Below, in pieces: positions 53,391 through 62,376 of a stretch of DNA of 64,000 nucleotides. How positions within the stretch are numbered: the stretch's first letter is position 1; each line of letters starts with the position of its first letter. The stretch covers positions 1 to 64,000 of the forward strand of contig JAJECH010000018.1 in the NCBI GenBank assembly GCA_022822135.1, written 5' to 3'. Under the pieces are notes generated by a model. It was given only the letters and a program-made list of their open reading frames with translations, did no database searches and was not told the DNA's origin. The position numbers and the translations under genes were made by a program. This DNA is from Pseudomonadales bacterium (GTDB taxonomy: Bacteria > Pseudomonadota > Gammaproteobacteria > Pseudomonadales > Azotimanducaceae).

Positions 53391-53962
53391 GAGTCTTGAC
53401 GAATCCCGAGTTCAATAAGTCGATGGCGCAGAGTCGTCCGCGCCTTGAATAGATGGACTCGGACAGTCGCAGGGAGAATTCGAAGCATCTTGGCAACATG
53501 CGTCGTTGAGATTCCTTGAAGTTCGACTAGATCGAATATCTCTCGTTGACGACGAGGTAACTCTTGAAGTAATGAAACGAGGCGCAGGTTTAGTTCTGTG
53601 TTTGCGAACCGCTCGTCCGGTGCAGGAGCGCTCGAAATCAGTTGCGCGACGTTGAAAGAACGAGTATCGAGATGGCGTCGTTGCTTACGAATATGGCTTA
53701 TTGTTGTATTGCGAGTCGTTCTGAATAGCCACGATTGAATATTCTCTGGCGTTCGCATCCTAGGAAGACTCTTGACCATCTGGATCATCACCTCTTGGGT
53801 CACGTCCTCAGCAACATCGAATTCGCCGGTCTGGACGACAGCCCATCTGTGCACGAGCGGTGCGGCATGTTGAATCAATGATTCAAGAGACTCAACGCTT
53901 CCATCTTTAGCAAGAGACGCCAAGTGACCCAGGTTTTCTTGCAATATTGGACGTGAGAACAA
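53387..53962 (-). CDS. ECF-type RNA polymerase sigma factor
   Basis: A 191-residue sigma-70-family protein of ECF type. Region 2 includes 'DVTQEVMIQMVKSLPRM' and region 4 includes 'LPRRQREIFDLVELQGIS', then the HTH 'THVAKMLRILPATVRVHLFK'. A TTG at 53962 is the longest start; a second TTG at 53944 is possible. It directs transcription of a small regulon, probably including this operon. The promoter must lie in the 400-bp region up to aroK, which it shares with the small ORF at 54029. Confidence 0.93.
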   Translation of the reverse strand: MFSRPILQENLGHLASLAKDGSVESLESLIQHAAPLVHRWAVVQTGEFDVAEDVTQEVMIQMVKSLPRMRTPENIQSWLFRTTRNTTISHIRKQRRHLDTRSFNVAQLISSAPAPDERFANTELNLRLVSLLQELPRRQREIFDLVELQGISTTHVAKMLRILPATVRVHLFKARTTLRHRLIELGIRQDS

Positions 53963-54028
53963 ACTATCTTCATACGTATATAAGACGCGAGATTACCTCA
54001 AAGTGTTTACTCATACTCCAGGAACGAA

Positions 54029-54238
54029 TTGAAAGCGACCTTGTTTACTCGTCTGGGAAGTTGTGTGTTTATCGTTATTTCGTGCCTTCAGGAATTTACC
54101 GCATCGGCATTGGATGAACGTTCAGCTCCGATCACCCAACATAAGTTGCCCACGACCTTCCCATACGCTGATTCGATAGGATTGAAACACAGCACAGCGA
54201 TTACGCGGGATTTCGGTACATGCTTCTCCAAGCATTGA
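54029..54238 (+). CDS. Possible small exported protein divergent from the sigma-factor gene
   Basis: A 69-residue reading with a signal-peptide-like start ('FTRLGSCVFIVISCLQEFTA', then 'SALDE'). TTG start with AGGA 5 nt upstream. It lies in the 400-bp gap between the sigma gene and aroK and is divergent from the sigma gene. I do not recognise the mature part ('RSAPITQHKLPTTFPYADSI'). A chance ORF is possible. The remainder of the gap (53963-54028, 54239-54362) shows only promoter-like AT-rich bases. Confidence 0.35.
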   Translation: MKATLFTRLGSCVFIVISCLQEFTASALDERSAPITQHKLPTTFPYADSIGLKHSTAITRDFGTCFSKH

Positions 54239-54362
54239 GCGTCCACGATTTCAGATGCAACATTGATGGTCCGCTGTTCGGAAAATCCCGATAATTCGCT
54301 TTTGGCGTCGCCACCACATGTCATTTAGCGATCTCCCGTACGTGCTGATATAGACGCCCATC

Positions 54363-54890
54363 ATGTTCACTCGTAGCATATTTCTAGTCGGTATGACAGC
54401 ATCCGGCAAGACAACCATAGGAAAGGACCTCGCGGCACAGCTTGGTTTTCCGTTTTTCGACTCTGATCGCGTTCTGGAGGAGCGGGCTGGCGTCTCAATT
54501 CCCTGGATATTCGAGTTCGAAGGCGAATCACAATTCCGTCGACGAGAAGCGTCAATCATCGACGAGCTCTCCCAAATGCGCAACATCGTCCTAGCGACTG
54601 GCGGCGGCGCTGTCATGCGTGCGACGACGCGCGAGCATCTGTCTGCACGAGGTTTTGTCGTCTATCTGCTCGCTTCGATTAACAAGATTTTGGCTCGCGT
54701 CGCTGAGGATACGTCTCGACCGCTACTACAGGACGACGATCCTGAGACAGTGATTGAGAGGATGGCGCGAGAGAGGGAACCCGTGTATTCGGCGTTGGCT
54801 GATGCGACGTTCGACACCGATGCGTACGCGAACGCGCACGAGATCGCTTCGAGCATCGCGACTTGGTATCACTCGATGGTGAGACATTGA
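54363..54890 (+). CDS. aroK: Shikimate kinase
   Basis: A 175-residue shikimate kinase of normal length. Walker A is 'GMTASGKTTIGKDLAAQLG', the shikimate site is 'FFDSDRVLEERAG' with the conserved Asp, 'LATGGGAVM' is the GGG loop, and the lid Arg is in 'TSRPLLQD'. It phosphorylates shikimate in the pathway to aromatic amino acids. The stop overlaps the TTG start chosen for aroB. Confidence 0.97.
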   Translation: MFTRSIFLVGMTASGKTTIGKDLAAQLGFPFFDSDRVLEERAGVSIPWIFEFEGESQFRRREASIIDELSQMRNIVLATGGGAVMRATTREHLSARGFVVYLLASINKILARVAEDTSRPLLQDDDPETVIERMAREREPVYSALADATFDTDAYANAHEIASSIATWYHSMVRH

Positions 54891-55954
54891 AATCAGCACT
54901 CACGCTCGATCTTGCCGACGGTCGTGCGAGCGAAATTTACATTGGTTCAGACTACCTTCAGAATCCCGAGCTGAAGTCTGAGCTGGCGCTTTCATCCCGT
55001 GTTGCAGCCATCTCGAATGAACGAGTTGCCTCGTTATATGGTGGGGTCATCAGCAACCTCGCCGCTGATCACGAAATGATCTTGATAGGAGACGGCGAGC
55101 AATACAAATCACTAGACACCTACAGCACGGTCATCGATCAACTCATCGAGAGTCGCTTCAATCGGGACGTCGTTATCGTCGCGCTTGGAGGCGGTGTAGT
55201 CGGAGATTTGGCTGGATTCGTGGCGGCAACGTATCAGCGTGGGGTGCGCTTGATACAGATTCCGACCACTTTACTCGCCCAGGTTGATTCCGCGATCGGG
55301 GGCAAAACCGCCGTCAATCACGCGAGCGGTAAGAACCTCATCGGTGCCTTCTATCAACCCGAAACCGTACTAATCGACACTGCCGTACTGGCTTCATTAC
55401 CCGAGGACATCTTCATCGAAGGATTGGCCGAAGTCATCAAGTACGGCGTAATCTACGATGCAGCGTTTTTCGAGTGGCTGGAAGACAACTCGCAATCAGT
55501 CCTAGCTCGAGAACCAGAGGCACTCCAGTTCATCGTTCGTCGTAGTTGCGAGATCAAAGCTGAAGTTGTAGCGTCAGATGAGCGAGAACAGAACCGACGA
55601 GCGATATTGAACTTCGGGCACACGTTCGGACACGCACTTGAAGCCGAAACCCGTTACGGTGAGCTGCTTCATGGTCAAGCGGTCAGTATCGGCATGGTGA
55701 TGGCCGCGGATCTAGCGTTACGCGAGGACCTGTGCGATACGCGAACAACACAACGAATTCGCAACATCGTGAAAGCTTATGGACTCCCATACGAAGCACC
55801 GAAGGTGGATAAAGATCGCATGCTCGCTAGTATGGCAATGGATAAAAAAGTTGTCCATGGAAAGTTGCGATTCGTACTCCCGGAATCCATAGGCAAGGTT
55901 GTACTAACGGGCGAGTACGACCCGAAGAATCTTGAAGCGACACTCAGCGCGTGA
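54887..55954 (+). CDS. aroB: 3-dehydroquinate synthase
   Basis: The protein has 355 residues from the TTG overlapping the aroK stop (TTGA), which gives a normal AroB N-terminus ('ALTLDLADGRASEIYIGSDY'). An in-frame TTG 24 bp earlier is possible. The NAD site is 'IVALGGGVVGDLAGFVAATY'. Metal ligands are Glu in 'FIEGLAEVIKYG' and histidines in 'NFGHTFGHALEAE' and 'LHGQAVSIGM'. It closes DAHP to dehydroquinate, the second step of the shikimate pathway. Complete. Confidence 0.96.
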   Translation: MKSALTLDLADGRASEIYIGSDYLQNPELKSELALSSRVAAISNERVASLYGGVISNLAADHEMILIGDGEQYKSLDTYSTVIDQLIESRFNRDVVIVALGGGVVGDLAGFVAATYQRGVRLIQIPTTLLAQVDSAIGGKTAVNHASGKNLIGAFYQPETVLIDTAVLASLPEDIFIEGLAEVIKYGVIYDAAFFEWLEDNSQSVLAREPEALQFIVRRSCEIKAEVVASDEREQNRRAILNFGHTFGHALEAETRYGELLHGQAVSIGMVMAADLALREDLCDTRTTQRIRNIVKAYGLPYEAPKVDKDRMLASMAMDKKVVHGKLRFVLPESIGKVVLTGEYDPKNLEATLSA

Positions 55955-56014
55955 GCCTGTCAGTGTTGCTTAGCCCGTCATATCATTCTGTCTCTGCCGA
56001 GCGCGAGGAACCTA

Positions 56015-56569
56015 TTGGCAAGTAAATCCCGATCCAAATCACGTCGTTCCGGTGGATTCAGTCTAACGAATTTCGTCGCCGGATTTGTCGTCGGTTGCTT
56101 AGCATTGATCTTCGTAGCCGCCGTCGGCGTTCCAATGTTGGATAACTATCAGCCCGATACTGTGGCATTCCCCGATATCGATACGTCACCCGTGCGATAC
56201 GAGTATGAGTTTCCGGACATTCTTGAGTCAACTCGGGAACGGGAACCGTCCAAGGCACCTGTACGAGAGCTCGTAACGGTTGAAGAAGTGGTTGAGACAA
56301 CGACCCAGCCGACGCCGGAGCCAGCGATTGAGAGTTTTCTCCTCCAGGCCGGTTCGTTCGAGCAGCAACGACACGCTGACGTGTTTCGCGCATCGTTAGT
56401 GCTGAGAGGATACCAAGCGAAAACAACGGCAGTGGAAGTACCAGGAATCGGTGAGAGGTACCGAGTGGTCGTGGGACCCTTCTCTTCCCAAGCGGAAGCT
56501 CAGGCTGCCATTGAGCGATTAGGGTCTGAGCAAGTTGACGCGATCTTGCTCGGTATACGGGAAACCTAA
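56015..56569 (+). CDS. SPOR-domain membrane protein, FtsN/DamX-like
   Basis: A 184-residue bitopic protein. A basic N-terminus and one transmembrane helix (about residues 18-40, 'FVAGFVVGCLALIFVAAVGV') precede an acidic, threonine-rich linker. The SPOR domain covers residues about 107-180 ('FLLQAGSFEQQRHADVFRAS', 'YRVVVGPFSSQAEAQAAIER'). SPOR domains bind denuded septal peptidoglycan. Position before hslVU matches ftsN in many Gammaproteobacteria; position after aroB matches damX. TTG start preceded by GAGGAA. A division-site role is likely. Confidence 0.9.
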   Translation: MASKSRSKSRRSGGFSLTNFVAGFVVGCLALIFVAAVGVPMLDNYQPDTVAFPDIDTSPVRYEYEFPDILESTREREPSKAPVRELVTVEEVVETTTQPTPEPAIESFLLQAGSFEQQRHADVFRASLVLRGYQAKTTAVEVPGIGERYRVVVGPFSSQAEAQAAIERLGSEQVDAILLGIRET

Positions 56570-56619
56570 CGGCCCAACCTGCGTTCGATCGCTTTGTCTA
56601 TTAGTTAGTGAGAAATATT

Positions 56620-57162
56620 GTGGAACAATTTCACGGAACCACCATCGTAAGCGTGCGACGCGAGAACATGGTCGCGTTGGGTGGCGACGGTCAAATTACT
56701 CAAGGTCACGTTGTGATGAAAAACAGCGCAGTCAAGGTACGCCGCTTGCACAATGACAATGTCATCGCTGGTTTTGCAGGCGGGACGGCTGACGCATTCA
56801 CCCTGTTTGAACGATTCGAAGCAAATCTCGATAAATACTCGGGTAACCTAACCCGGGCCGCCGTCGAACTCGCGAAGGATTGGCGGAGTGACCGAGCGCT
56901 ACGCCGCCTTGAAGCACTGCTGGCTGTTGCGGACGCGAGCAATTCACTTGTCGTGAGTGGAAACGGCGATGTGATCGAACCCGATCAAGGCTTGATCGCC
57001 ATAGGCTCTGGCGGGCCGTATGCCCTAGCGGCCGCGCTCGCGATGCTTGACAACACTGAACTCGATGCGCATGCGATTGTCTCTAAAGCGCTACAAATCG
57101 CGTCCGATATCTGTATTTACACAAACACTCAACACCAAATTGAGACGCTGAGCACAAACTAA
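56620..57162 (+). CDS. hslV: ATP-dependent protease HslVU, peptidase subunit
   Basis: The GTG at 56620 gives 180 residues beginning MEQFHG before the mature Thr of '[19 protein letters not shown]'; a GTG 12 bp earlier adds four residues with no support. The N-terminal threonine is the nucleophile after propeptide loss. '[20 protein letters not shown]' and '[16 protein letters not shown]' are typical. It forms the double-ring peptidase of the ClpQY protease. Its TAA overlaps the hslU ATG. Confidence 0.95.
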   Translation: MEQFHGTTIVSVRRENMVALGGDGQITQGHVVMKNSAVKVRRLHNDNVIAGFAGGTADAFTLFERFEANLDKYSGNLTRAAVELAKDWRSDRALRRLEALLAVADASNSLVVSGNGDVIEPDQGLIAIGSGGPYALAAALAMLDNTELDAHAIVSKALQIASDICIYTNTQHQIETLSTN

Positions 57163-58499
57163 TGGTCATGACCCCTAGAGAAACCGTCAGTGAGCTGAAC
57201 AAGTTCATCATCGGTCAAGACGCGGCTAAGCGAGCCGTCGCGATCGCACTGCGAAACCGCTGGCGTCGCATGCAGGTGGACGAATCGATGCGTGACGAGA
57301 TCACGCCTAAGAACATCTTGATGATCGGTCCTACCGGGGTCGGAAAAACAGAAATTGCAAGGCGCTTGGCGCGACTCACGAACGCCCCCTTTGTCAAAGT
57401 TGAGGCAACGAAATTCACCGAAGTCGGTTACGTAGGAAGAGACGTCGATTCCATTATTCGAGACCTTGTTGAAGCCGCCATTTCGATACAACGCGAATCC
57501 GCGATGACTGAGGTTCAATCGCGAGCAGATCACGCTGCAGAGGAACGGATTCTTGACGCGCTTCTCAAGGTCAACTCCAAAGAAGGATCGTCAGATCCCG
57601 CAAACGGCGATGAAGCGGCAATCCAAACGCGGGATTGGTTGCGCCAACAGCTGAGAAATGGTGATTTGGACGAAAGAGAAGTCGAAATCGACGTTGCCTC
57701 GCAAGGCGTCAAGGTCCTCGTCCCTGGCATGGGTGCTGATATGGACGACCTTTCCGATCAAATCCAATCCGCATTCCAAAATATCACTGGCGACTCTCGT
57801 CGGAAGACAGCGAAACTCACGGTCAAGGACGCCTGGCGTCGAGCACGTGAAGAAGAAGCGTCAAATTTGCTCAATGAGGACGAAATTCACAGCAACGCGA
57901 TAAACCAGGTCGAAGATAGTGGCATCGTCTTCTTAGACGAAATTGATAAAGTAGCGTCCCGTGATGACTATGCTGGTAGAGATATCGCGCACCAAGGTGT
58001 ACAGCGTGATTTATTACCAATCATCGAAGGGTCAACTGTCACGACGCGATATGGGTCAGTGAAGACTGACCACATCCTGTTCATTGCGTCTGGCGCATTC
58101 CATCTATCCAAACCTTCCGACCTAATCCCTGAACTGCAGGGACGATTGCCGATTCGTGTCGAACTGAGTGCGCTTACGCCTGACGATTTCGAGCGCATTC
58201 TTACTGATACCGACGTCGCGCTAACGAAGCAATATGAGGCGCTTCTCGCGACCGACGGTATCACCGTGGAATACACGTCCGACGCTGTGCGACGCATCGC
58301 GGAAATCGCGTTTGAAGTAAATGAGAATACCGAGAACATTGGCGCACGTCGTCTACACACCATCATGGAGAGGTTAATGGACGAAGTCTCCTTTAGTGCT
58401 GGAGACACCATACAGTCAGTAAAGATTGACGCCCAATACGTCAACGAACATTTAGAGGAGCTCGCGAAGGATCAGGACCTATCGCGCTTCATCCTCTAG
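57162..58499 (+). CDS. hslU: ATP-dependent protease HslVU, ATPase subunit
   Basis: A 445-residue AAA+ unfoldase. The N-domain starts '[20 protein letters not shown]'; the first ATG adds two residues. Walker A is '[15 protein letters not shown]', Walker B is '[13 protein letters not shown]', and '[18 protein letters not shown]' is the sensor-2 helix. The last residues ('QDLSRFIL') are the tail that docks into HslV. It unfolds substrates for HslV. One-base overlap with hslV shows co-translation. Confidence 0.97.
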   Translation: MVMTPRETVSELNKFIIGQDAAKRAVAIALRNRWRRMQVDESMRDEITPKNILMIGPTGVGKTEIARRLARLTNAPFVKVEATKFTEVGYVGRDVDSIIRDLVEAAISIQRESAMTEVQSRADHAAEERILDALLKVNSKEGSSDPANGDEAAIQTRDWLRQQLRNGDLDEREVEIDVASQGVKVLVPGMGADMDDLSDQIQSAFQNITGDSRRKTAKLTVKDAWRRAREEEASNLLNEDEIHSNAINQVEDSGIVFLDEIDKVASRDDYAGRDIAHQGVQRDLLPIIEGSTVTTRYGSVKTDHILFIASGAFHLSKPSDLIPELQGRLPIRVELSALTPDDFERILTDTDVALTKQYEALLATDGITVEYTSDAVRRIAEIAFEVNENTENIGARRLHTIMERLMDEVSFSAGDTIQSVKIDAQYVNEHLEELAKDQDLSRFIL

Positions 58500-58518
58500 A
58501 TTCGCTGCACCTTAACGC

Positions 58519-58911
58519 ATGACACCTACTGCAATCACTTATCACTCGAACGCTAAGACACTCGAGATAAAGTTTGACGACGGCATCACTGCTACATTGA
58601 CTGCAGAGGCACTGCGTGTATTCAGTCCTTCCGCGGAAGTGCGCGGGCACTCACCTGAGCAGAGTGTTCTGCAGACCGGAAAAAAACACGTCGGTATCGA
58701 CAAGATTGAGGCGATTGGGAACTACGCGGTGCGGATCATGTTCGACGACGGTCATGACACGGGTATTTACTCTTGGGAATACCTTCGCGAACTCTACGAT
58801 CAGCACGACAATTACTGGCAAAAGTACTTAGCCGATCTGAAGGCTGCAAACGCTACAAGATTGCCTCAAATCCCAGTCGGCCATTGGCAACCTCCTACTA
58901 AGAATGACTGA
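58519..58911 (+). CDS. DUF971-domain protein
   Basis: A 130-residue protein of the DUF971 / GBBH-like N-terminal family. 'LEIKFDDGITATLTAEALRV' and 'YAVRIMFDDGHDTGIYSWEY' are the core. In eukaryotic gamma-butyrobetaine hydroxylase this domain binds zinc. The bacterial stand-alone form sits next to ubiE or hslU in many proteobacteria with unknown purpose. It is 19 bp after hslU and overlaps ubiE by 8 bp. Confidence 0.9.
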   Translation: MTPTAITYHSNAKTLEIKFDDGITATLTAEALRVFSPSAEVRGHSPEQSVLQTGKKHVGIDKIEAIGNYAVRIMFDDGHDTGIYSWEYLRELYDQHDNYWQKYLADLKAANATRLPQIPVGHWQPPTKND

Positions 58912-59641
58912 ACCTAAGGTATTTTTTGGACGCGAAGAAGTTTCAGCCTCCGAGAAGACAGCTCGCGTCCATACGGTTTTCGATAGCGTCGCTTCTCGAT
59001 ATGACGTCATGAACGACTTCATGTCTTTAGGAACACATCGTGTACTTAAGCGGATGGTGGTGGAGAGTGCAGCGCTTCGACAAGGAAGCGCGGTTCTAGA
59101 CGCGGCTGGCGGTACAGGCGACATCGCGCGTTTAGTTCATCAAGCGGTAGGTCCTTCCGGCAGCGTCACATGTTTCGACATCAATAACTCGATGCTGCAA
59201 GAGGGGCGCAATCGTTCAATTGATGCAGGCTGCATGGACATTGATTTCGTCCTTGCCGACGCTCAGCAACTCCCATTTCACGACACACAGTTCGACGCCG
59301 TAACGATCGGGTTTGGCCTGCGCAACGTAGCGGATCAGCTCCGTGCGCTTTCAGAGTTTAGACGCGTACTCCGTCCCGGCGGGCGCTTGGTCGTGCTTGA
59401 TTTCTCAAAACCGATCAACCCTGGAGTCCGACTCGCATTCGGCGCATTCAAGTGGACATGGCCATTGGTAGGAAACGTGGTTGCCGGATCGTCCCGACCT
59501 TACGAATACCTCGTCGAATCGATCGAAACGCATCCATCTCAAGCCGTGTTGGCTCTCATGCTCCGAGACTGCGGATTCAACGATGTTCGTTACGATAATT
59601 TACTAGGCGGCATTGCCGCACTTCATTGGGGCACAAGATGA
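58904..59641 (+). CDS. ubiE: Ubiquinone/menaquinone C-methyltransferase
   Basis: A 245-residue SAM methyltransferase. 'VFDSVASRYDVMNDFMSLGT' is the family start and 'VLDAAGGTGDIARLVHQAVG' binds SAM. 'DAVTIGFGLRNV' and 'RVLRPGGRLVVLDFSKP' complete the signature. It methylates the benzoquinone ring in ubiquinone biosynthesis. It overlaps DUF971 by 8 bp and ubiJ by 4 bp (ATGA). Complete. Confidence 0.97.
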   Translation: MTEPKVFFGREEVSASEKTARVHTVFDSVASRYDVMNDFMSLGTHRVLKRMVVESAALRQGSAVLDAAGGTGDIARLVHQAVGPSGSVTCFDINNSMLQEGRNRSIDAGCMDIDFVLADAQQLPFHDTQFDAVTIGFGLRNVADQLRALSEFRRVLRPGGRLVVLDFSKPINPGVRLAFGAFKWTWPLVGNVVAGSSRPYEYLVESIETHPSQAVLALMLRDCGFNDVRYDNLLGGIAALHWGTR

Positions 59642-60189
59642 GCATACTCGAGAGCACATTCGCTGGCAGCATGGAGACCGCAATCAAAACGCGCGTTTCC
59701 TTCGACTCAAAAGCTAGACAAGCGCTTGAGCGTCTCGAAGGGCGGTCCGTGCAATTCAACATGTCTGGGCAGGATTTTCATCTACGAGTTGTAGATCGGC
59801 ACGTTGAAGTGAAACCGGATAATGTTGATGAACCAGATCTCGAAATTACTGGCTCGATGTCCAGCATCAGCCAAGCTCTTATGACATCAAATACGAGCCA
59901 TATCGCACTACACGGCGATGAGACGATTCTTGACGAATTACACGTGATTTTTGGACCTCCGCTTGATCCGAAAGATGTTGCAGAAAAAGCAAAAGCTGCC
60001 CGAGACTACGGCGTTGCCGCTGCTCGTTCAGCCATGGAAACCATCAGCGCACAATTCGCTAACCTCTCAAATAGTGGGGAGTCCGTCGCCAAACTAGAAG
60101 ATCGTGTCGCCGAACTTGAAGCCCGGGTAGAAGACCTTCAACGGCAGCTCGACGAGTCTAGCGGACGGAAATCTAACACCGACGACTAG
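59638..60189 (+). CDS. ubiJ: Ubiquinone biosynthesis accessory factor UbiJ
   Basis: The protein has 183 residues from the ATG in the ATGA overlap with ubiE; a slightly earlier start is unlikely. Residues 1-105 are an SCP2 domain ('RSVQFNMSGQDFHLRVVDRH', 'DLEITGSMSSISQALM'). Residues about 145-180 form a coiled coil ('KLEDRVAELEARVEDLQRQL'). UbiJ binds quinone intermediates for the Ubi complex. ubiB follows 11 bp later. Confidence 0.93.
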   Translation: MSILESTFAGSMETAIKTRVSFDSKARQALERLEGRSVQFNMSGQDFHLRVVDRHVEVKPDNVDEPDLEITGSMSSISQALMTSNTSHIALHGDETILDELHVIFGPPLDPKDVAEKAKAARDYGVAAARSAMETISAQFANLSNSGESVAKLEDRVAELEARVEDLQRQLDESSGRKSNTDD

Positions 60190-60200
60190 GTGGTGGTTGC

Positions 60201-61844
60201 GTGAGACCACTGTGGCATGCCTTGCGGATCCTCCTTACGGTCATCCGCTTTCGCCTCGACACCATCCTGCTTGAGCTAACAGCTGACCACTGGCTCCGGT
60301 GGTTACTGTTGTCTCGCTATCTCCCTAAACCTAAGAAATCTTCTGCATTACGCCTAAGGGAAGCCATCGAACACTTAGGTCCAGTGTTCATCAAGTTCGG
60401 TCAGATCCTCTCTACTCGCCGCGATTTACTACCGGTTGACTACGCAGATCAATTAGCCAAACTGCAAGACCAAGTACCACCATTTGAAACAGAAGAAGCG
60501 ATTGCACGCATTGAAAAAGCGTTAAACCGATCGTTAGACGAGCTCTTCAGCGATTTCGAATCTGAGCCTATCGCTTCCGCTTCGCTCGCTCAAGTCCATG
60601 CTGCGCGACTTCAAGATGGAAACGAGGTTGTCGTCAAGGTCATTCGGCCCGATGTTGCCGACCGTATTCAAAAGGACTTGGCGCTCATCTTTCAAGCAGT
60701 CACGTTTCTCCATGCCATTTCGAGAGATGCTCGCCGCCTCAGATTGATCGAAGTCGTCCAAGACTACGAGGTAACCATCTTTAACGAACTAGACCTGACA
60801 AAGGAGGCACAAAACACCACTCGGCTGCGCTACAACTTCGCCGAATCACAGTTGCTGTATGTCCCCCGCGTCTTTCGTGAATTTACGACGACGGACGTGC
60901 TTGTCCTAGAACGAATTCATGGCATACCGATTTCTGCAACAAGCGAATTAATCGCTCGTGGTACCGATCTCAAGAAACTCGCCGTACGCGGTGTCGAAAC
61001 GTTCTTTACCCAAGTATTCGAGCACAATTTCTTTCATGCCGATATGCACCCTGGCAACATATTTATCGATGTTGACGATCCAGCCGATCCGAGCTACATC
61101 GCTGTGGATTGCGCCATCATGGGTCAGCTGACAGCGGAGGATCAAACCTATCTTGCGAGGAACATCGTCGCGTTCTTCAATCAAGATTTCAAAGAGATTG
61201 CGCAGCTGCACGCGGAATCAGGTTGGATTGGTGCTGAATCTGACGTGCAAGCCTTTGAGCAAGTCATTCGCGAGCTGTGCGAACCGTTGTTTCTACAACC
61301 GCTATCGCAAATCTCGTTCGGTCACTTTCTACTTAACTTATTCATGACAGCGCGTCAATTCAATATGGAAGTCCAACCTCAGCTCGTTCTCCTGCAAAAG
61401 ACGCTCTTGAACATTGAGGGATTGGGGCGGCAACTTGACCCGGATTTGGATCTGTGGACCACAGCGAAGCCTTTCATGGAACGATGGATGCAACAACGCT
61501 ATGGTGTCGAAGCTACGTTAAAAGCATTCACAGACAACGCCCCAAAACTTCTAGGTCAGTTACCTCGTCTACCACACCTACTACTAACAGCGGGAGACCG
61601 ACTTGGCAGTGTCGAGCGACAGTTACGTGTTCAGACGCATGCGATGGAAACACTCCAGTCGAGCGTAAACCACTCGACACTTTCAACGTGGCGGAAGTTA
61701 TGGGCGATACTTTTCGGACTGGGTGGTATTTCTCAATTCTGCGCAATCCTATTGAACTGGATACCTACTGTCAGCAATGATGTCCTAATGGTTGCCGGTG
61801 TGGTCAGCTGCCTTATTTCCGTACTACTGTTTACGAAGCGTTAG
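60201..61844 (+). CDS. ubiB: Ubiquinone biosynthesis ATPase UbiB (ABC1 family)
   Basis: A 547-residue atypical kinase-like protein. The KxGQ motif is 'FIKFGQILSTRRDLLP'. The Ala-rich loop is 'PIASASLAQVHAARL', and catalytic residues are in 'NFFHADMHPGNIFID' and 'AVDCAIMGQLT'. Two C-terminal transmembrane helices anchor it (about residues 498-545). GTG start with AGGTGG upstream. It supports extraction or presentation of quinone precursors at the membrane. A short hairpin GGTGC-TAG-GCACC (61844-61856) directly follows the stop. Confidence 0.96.
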   Translation: MRPLWHALRILLTVIRFRLDTILLELTADHWLRWLLLSRYLPKPKKSSALRLREAIEHLGPVFIKFGQILSTRRDLLPVDYADQLAKLQDQVPPFETEEAIARIEKALNRSLDELFSDFESEPIASASLAQVHAARLQDGNEVVVKVIRPDVADRIQKDLALIFQAVTFLHAISRDARRLRLIEVVQDYEVTIFNELDLTKEAQNTTRLRYNFAESQLLYVPRVFREFTTTDVLVLERIHGIPISATSELIARGTDLKKLAVRGVETFFTQVFEHNFFHADMHPGNIFIDVDDPADPSYIAVDCAIMGQLTAEDQTYLARNIVAFFNQDFKEIAQLHAESGWIGAESDVQAFEQVIRELCEPLFLQPLSQISFGHFLLNLFMTARQFNMEVQPQLVLLQKTLLNIEGLGRQLDPDLDLWTTAKPFMERWMQQRYGVEATLKAFTDNAPKLLGQLPRLPHLLLTAGDRLGSVERQLRVQTHAMETLQSSVNHSTLSTWRKLWAILFGLGGISQFCAILLNWIPTVSNDVLMVAGVVSCLISVLLFTKR

Positions 61845-62055
61845 GTGCTAGGCACCACCAACACGAACTCAAAGCTACAGAAACGTCGCAATTCAACGAT
61901 ATACTTGAAGTAATTGATCAAGCGCGCTAACTCATTTCTAACGACACATTGGGCCGACGATAGACTGACGGTTCCTTGAAGTGTGAGTTACGGTCACGTA
62001 GTTAGCTTGTTGTGATCAAAATATATCGCGTTGCTACCCAGAGAGGTTGTCGAGC

Positions 62056-62151
62056 ATGTCAATTGGTCCACTCGAATTAACACTGCTCGTTGCGATCTTC
62101 GTTGGGTTGGGTTTCTTCATCAGATTCATCGTGCGTCGCATCCGTCGGTAG
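62056..62151 (+). CDS. TatA-like microprotein, 31 residues
   Basis: This 31-residue ORF (ATG 62056, TAG 62149-62151) starts 'MSIGPLELTLLVAIFVGLGF' and ends in a basic run (RFIVRRIRR). The first half copies the TatA start, which in the next gene reads '[20 protein letters not shown]'. It has one transmembrane helix but lacks the Phe-Gly hinge and the amphipathic helix of TatA. GAGAGG lies 9 nt upstream. Its stop codon overlaps the tatA ribosome-binding site (TAGAGG), so translation is probably coupled. It is likely a small Tat-associated membrane peptide; the role is unknown. It may be a degenerate tatA copy instead. Confidence 0.65.
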   Translation: MSIGPLELTLLVAIFVGLGFFIRFIVRRIRR

Positions 62152-62163
62152 AGGTATCCCAAA

Positions 62164-62370
62164 ATGGGTGGTATTGGTCCACTTGAAATCGGTCTGATCC
62201 TTGTGATCGTTCTTTTAGTTTTTGGAGGAAAGAAGCTGAAGTCTCTTGGTAGTGACCTCGGCCATGCAATCAAGGGTTTTCGGTCCAGCATGGGAACTGA
62301 GCAGTCCGCCGATGCCTCAGAATCTTCGAGTCCTGACTCGGGCGAGCCAACCCAGAAATCGAGCGACTAA
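62164..62370 (+). CDS. tatA: Sec-independent translocase subunit TatA
   Basis: A 68-residue TatA. One transmembrane helix ('[18 protein letters not shown]') is followed by the hinge Phe20-Gly21 and an amphipathic helix ('[20 protein letters not shown]'), then a Ser/acidic tail. It forms the pore of the Tat pathway for folded proteins at the inner membrane. It lies 12 bp after the microprotein and 6 bp before tatB. Confidence 0.97.
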   Translation: MGGIGPLEIGLILVIVLLVFGGKKLKSLGSDLGHAIKGFRSSMGTEQSADASESSSPDSGEPTQKSSD

Positions 62371-62376
62371 ATCGCC

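Noticed and set aside
54088-54324. 78-residue minus-strand reading in the aroK upstream gap
   Set aside because: No ribosome-binding site or family motif; the opposite-strand ORF with a signal-like start is the better candidate.
61844-61856. GGTGC-TAG-GCACC hairpin after ubiB as a terminator
   Set aside because: Only 5 bp of stem and no T run; the signal is too weak to call as a separate feature.
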